Assembly (NCBI GenBank): GCA_002798195.1
Contig: NWQM01000001.1
Location: 372,001 to 436,000 of the forward strand
DNA: 64,000 nucleotides
Direction: 5' to 3'
DNA from: Lysobacteraceae bacterium NML03-0222
GTDB taxonomy: Bacteria; Pseudomonadota; Gammaproteobacteria; Xanthomonadales; Xanthomonadaceae
Shown here: piece by piece, positions 61,208 to 64,000 of the stretch
How the letters are laid out: each line of letters begins with the position of its first letter
Position numbering within the stretch: position 1 is the stretch's first letter
Position numbers and translations under genes: made by a program
Notes under the pieces: generated by a model
What the model saw: only the letters and a program-made list of their open reading frames with translations
Database searches by the model: none
What the model was told of the DNA's origin: nothing

Positions 61208-62137
61208 GTGAATCCAGAAAGCACCCCCGAGCTGCACACCCTGATTGATTTCATCCGCTACGGCGCCAGCCGTTTCAACGCGGCCGGGCTGACTTTCGGC
61301 CACAGTTATGACAATGCCATCGACGAGGCCACCCAGCTGGTGCTGCACGCGCTGCACATGCCGCATGACCTCTCGCCGGTGTATGGGCAGGCGCGGCTGG
61401 TAGAAGCCGAAAAGCGCGCGATTTTTGAGCTGTTCCGCCGTCGTATCGAGGAGCGCATTCCGGCGGCCTATCTGACCGGCGAGGCCTGGTTTGCCGGGCT
61501 CTCGTTCAAGACCGACGCCCGCGCGCTGGTGCCGCGCTCGCCGATTGCCGAATTGATCGAGTCGGGCTTCGAGCCGTGGCTGGGCGGGCGCGAAGTGACG
61601 CGCGCGCTGGACATCTGCACTGGCTCGGGCTGCATCGCCATCGCCATGGCGCATTACCACCCGGATTGGCAGGTGGATGGCGTGGACATCAGCCCCGAGG
61701 CACTCACGCTTGCCGAAGAAAACAAGGCGCGGCTGCTGGCCGATAACGTGCGCCTGTTGCAGTCCGACCTGTTCAGCGCGGTGGCGGGTGAGAAATATCA
61801 GCTGATCGTCACCAATCCGCCCTATGTCACCCATGCCGAGACCGATGCGCTGCCGCCGGAATACGCCCACGAGCCGGAGCTGGGGCTGCGTGCTGGCGAT
61901 GATGGTCTGGATTTGGCGCTGCGCATCCTGCGTGATGCCCCGGACTATTTGACCGAAGATGGCCTGCTGATTTGCGAAGTGGGCGAGGCCGAGAAGGCGC
62001 TGTGCGAGCTGCTGCCCGAGCTGCCACTGGCCTGGGTGGAGTTCCGCGTCGGTCAGATGGGGATTTTCGTGGCCGAGCGCGCCGACTTGGTGGCGCATCA
62101 CGCCCGCATTGCGGAACTGGCTGCCGCGCGCGCATGA
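61208..62137 (+). CDS. prmB: 50S ribosomal protein L3 glutamine methyltransferase
   Basis: A 309-residue SAM-dependent enzyme that methylates a glutamine in ribosomal protein L3. LDICTGSGCIAIAMAHYHPD is the SAM motif and IVTNPPYVTHAE the catalytic NPPY. The N-terminal helical domain (TLIDFIRYGASRFNAAGL) separates PrmB from PrmC. The start is probably GTG 61208; a TTG at 61196 is possible. The ATGA overlap with aroC shows coupling. Confidence 0.93.
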   Translation: MNPESTPELHTLIDFIRYGASRFNAAGLTFGHSYDNAIDEATQLVLHALHMPHDLSPVYGQARLVEAEKRAIFELFRRRIEERIPAAYLTGEAWFAGLSFKTDARALVPRSPIAELIESGFEPWLGGREVTRALDICTGSGCIAIAMAHYHPDWQVDGVDISPEALTLAEENKARLLADNVRLLQSDLFSAVAGEKYQLIVTNPPYVTHAETDALPPEYAHEPELGLRAGDDGLDLALRILRDAPDYLTEDGLLICEVGEAEKALCELLPELPLAWVEFRVGQMGIFVAERADLVAHHARIAELAAARA

Positions 62138-63228
62138 ACAGCTTCGGGCGGCTGCTGCGCGTCACCACCTTTGGCGAATCGCATGGTCCGGCGATTGGCT
62201 GCGTGATTGACGGCTGTCCGCCCGGAATATCCATCACTGCCGAAGACTTCCAGGCCGACCTTGTGCGCCGTGCTACCGGTCGCAGCCGGCATACCTCGCA
62301 GCGCCGTGAAGCGGATGAGGTGGAAATCCTCTCCGGCGTGTACGAGGGCAAAACCACCGGTACGCCGCTGGCCTTGCTGATCCGCAACAGCGATGCGCGC
62401 AGCCGTGATTACCACGCCATTGCCCGGCAATTCCGGCCGGGACATGCCGACTACAGCTATTGGCAGAAATACGGTATCCGCGACCCACGCGGTGGCGGCC
62501 GCAGCAGTGCGCGCGAAACCACGATGCGGGTGGCGGCTGCCGTCATCGCCAAGAAATGGCTGGCCGAGCACTACGGTGTGGTGGTGCGCGGCCATCTGGC
62601 GCAGCTGGGTGAGCTGACCCCGACCCGGCATGATTGGGCAGCGGTGGAGCACAACCCGTTTTTCTGGCCGGATGCAGGGCAAGTGTCCGAGCTTGAGGCG
62701 TATATGGATGCGCTGCGCAAATCCGGCGATTCGGTCGGTGCCGTGGTGGCGGTCAGCGCCAGCGGTGTGCCGCCGGGCTGGGGCGAGCCGGTTTACGGCA
62801 AATTGTCGGCCGATATCGGCGCGGCGATGTTTTCCATCAATGCAGTCAAGGGCGTGGAAATCGGTGAGGGTTTTGCCTCTGTCCGGCAAAAGGGCAGCGA
62901 GCACCGCGACCTGATGTATCCGGAGGGTTTTGCCAGCAATCATGCCGGCGGCATTCTCGGCGGCATCAGCAGCGGCCAGCCCATCAGGGTGCAGGTCGCC
63001 TTCAAGCCCACCTCCAGCCTGCGGCTGGCAGCGCCCGGCGTGGATGTTGACGGCGCAGCGGTGGAGATCATCACCACCGGGCGTCATGACCCCTGCGTGG
63101 GCATCCGTGCCACGCCCATCTGCGAGGCGATGCTGGCGCTGGTGCTGATGGATCATGCCCTGCGTCATCGCGCCCAGTGCGGCGATGTGGGCGAGGTCAC
63201 CCCGCGTATTCCTTCTTCTCGTGAGTGA
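62134..63228 (+). CDS. aroC: chorismate synthase
   Basis: A 364-residue FMN-dependent enzyme that makes chorismate from EPSP, the last step of the shikimate pathway. FGESHGPAIGCVIDGCPPGI, RRATGRSRHTSQRREADEVE, RPGHADYSYWQKYGIRDPRG and GRSSARETTMRVAA are the three family signatures. A gene order of prmB-aroC-asd is typical of Xanthomonas relatives. Confidence 0.98.
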   Translation: MNSFGRLLRVTTFGESHGPAIGCVIDGCPPGISITAEDFQADLVRRATGRSRHTSQRREADEVEILSGVYEGKTTGTPLALLIRNSDARSRDYHAIARQFRPGHADYSYWQKYGIRDPRGGGRSSARETTMRVAAAVIAKKWLAEHYGVVVRGHLAQLGELTPTRHDWAAVEHNPFFWPDAGQVSELEAYMDALRKSGDSVGAVVAVSASGVPPGWGEPVYGKLSADIGAAMFSINAVKGVEIGEGFASVRQKGSEHRDLMYPEGFASNHAGGILGGISSGQPIRVQVAFKPTSSLRLAAPGVDVDGAAVEIITTGRHDPCVGIRATPICEAMLALVLMDHALRHRAQCGDVGEVTPRIPSSRE

Positions 63229-63233
63229 ACACA

Positions 63234-64000
63234 ATGAGCAACAAGCAATTCAATATCGCCGTTGTCGGCGCGACCGGCGCGGTGGGCGAAACCATGCTGG
63301 CCATCCTGGCCGAGCGCCGTTTTCCGGCAGCCAATGTCATCGCCCTGGCCAGTGAGCGCTCGGCGGGCAATCTGCTGGCCTTTGGCGATGATGAGCTGGA
63401 AGTGCAGGATTTGGCGGGCTTTGACCCGGCTGGGATCGACATCGCGCTGTTTTCGGCAGGCGGCAGTATCAGCAAGCAATATGCGCCGCAGTTTGCGGCA
63501 AAAGGCGCGGTGGTGATTGATAACTCCTCGGCCTTCCGTTATGAGGCCGATGTGCCGCTGGTGGTGAGCGAGGTGAACCCCGAGGCGGTCAAGAACCGTC
63601 CGCGCGGCATCATCGCCAATCCCAATTGCTCGACCATGCAGATGCTGGTGGCGCTCAAGCCCATCTACGACGCCTTTGGCATCACCCGTATCAATGTGGC
63701 GACCTATCAGTCGGTATCCGGCGCCGGGCGCAGCGCGATGGAAGAGCTGGGCAGGCAGACCGCGCAGCTTTTGAATTTTCAGGGCGCAGCGCCTGAAAAG
63801 TTCCCGGTGCAGATCGCCTTCAACCTGATTCCGCATATCGACGAGTTTCTGGACAACGGCTATACCCGCGAAGAAATGAAGCTGGTGTGGGAGACCCGCA
63901 AGATTCTGGGCGATGACAGCATCCAGGTGAACCCGACCGCAGTGCGCGTGCCGGTGTTCTACGGCCATAGCGAGGCGGTGAATGTGGAAACCCGCGAGCC
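63234..64000 (+). CDS. asd: aspartate-semialdehyde dehydrogenase (3' end outside window)
   Basis: First 255 codons of the NADP-dependent enzyme that reduces aspartyl phosphate to aspartate semialdehyde for lysine, threonine and methionine synthesis. The N-terminal Rossmann motif is VVGATGAVGETML, the catalytic cysteine is C132 in IANPNCSTMQM, and SVSGAGRSAMEEL follows. The sequence runs off the right edge. It starts five bases after aroC. Confidence 0.95.
   Translation, partial: MSNKQFNIAVVGATGAVGETMLAILAERRFPAANVIALASERSAGNLLAFGDDELEVQDLAGFDPAGIDIALFSAGGSISKQYAPQFAAKGAVVIDNSSAFRYEADVPLVVSEVNPEAVKNRPRGIIANPNCSTMQMLVALKPIYDAFGITRINVATYQSVSGAGRSAMEELGRQTAQLLNFQGAAPEKFPVQIAFNLIPHIDEFLDNGYTREEMKLVWETRKILGDDSIQVNPTAVRVPVFYGHSEAVNVETRE

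Overview
The window looks like chromosome from a GC-rich gammaproteobacterium, most likely order Lysobacterales (Xanthomonadales). The basis is gene order and protein resemblance: leuS-lptE-holA-nadD-rsfS-rlmH, dnaX-ybaB-recR, prmB-aroC-asd, a plant-type (class II) DAHP synthase, O-acetylhomoserine-type metY and a large TonB-dependent receptor. No 16S rRNA gene is present, so the assignment is inference.

Most of the window is housekeeping sequence. From left to right: the 5' part of sucA, a TonB-like protein, serS with a LysR regulator, and then an accessory zone (4.86-9.07 kb). After this come nth, a crotonase, peptidyl-prolyl isomerases, NudL, SseA, a PCuAC copper chaperone, a TonB-dependent receptor, a GlcNAc-type glycosyltransferase, an ABC-F protein, metY, a GST, ogt, a WYL regulator, a Na/Pi cotransporter and a UbiM-like hydroxylase. 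The leuS-to-rlmH cluster follows on the minus strand. A czcCBA heavy-metal efflux operon sits at 33.9-40.1 kb with its own terminator. Then come CnoX, tRNA-Leu with a broken integrase, pncC, mutS, an M13 peptidase, dsbB, DAHP synthase, dnaX-ybaB-recR, lpxH, gltX and zur. The last part holds a cobalamin pair (adenosyltransferase plus a BtuM-like transporter), ubiH-ubiI, psd, a SCO copper chaperone, prmB-aroC and the 5' part of asd.

The accessory zone at 4.86-9.07 kb is the most informative part. It starts with a truncated tRNA-Ser half next to a complete tRNA-Ser(UGA). A compact two-gene restriction-modification cassette follows: a TSPPY-type methyltransferase and an endonuclease with the four cysteines and D/E-x-Q site expected of the rare NotI family. 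Then come 454 bases with no recognisable gene, an IS3-family element with a programmed -1 frameshift signal, and a relic of a type I-E CRISPR-Cas locus. In the relic, the start of casA is fused to a CRISPR repeat, and one 32-nt spacer is followed by a degenerate repeat. The relic abuts the 3' end of nth, whose C-terminus has been rewritten by a 70-bp duplication. The region therefore appears to have lost one defence system and gained another.

A second integration scar lies behind tRNA-Leu(CAA) at 41.7-42.8 kb: a P4-type integrase with an in-frame stop and a lost catalytic domain. Other points of interest are a pure 7-bp repeat (nine copies) directly against the SCO start codon, three separate UbiH-family ubiquinone hydroxylases, and copper-handling proteins (PCuAC, SCO) alongside CzcCBA.
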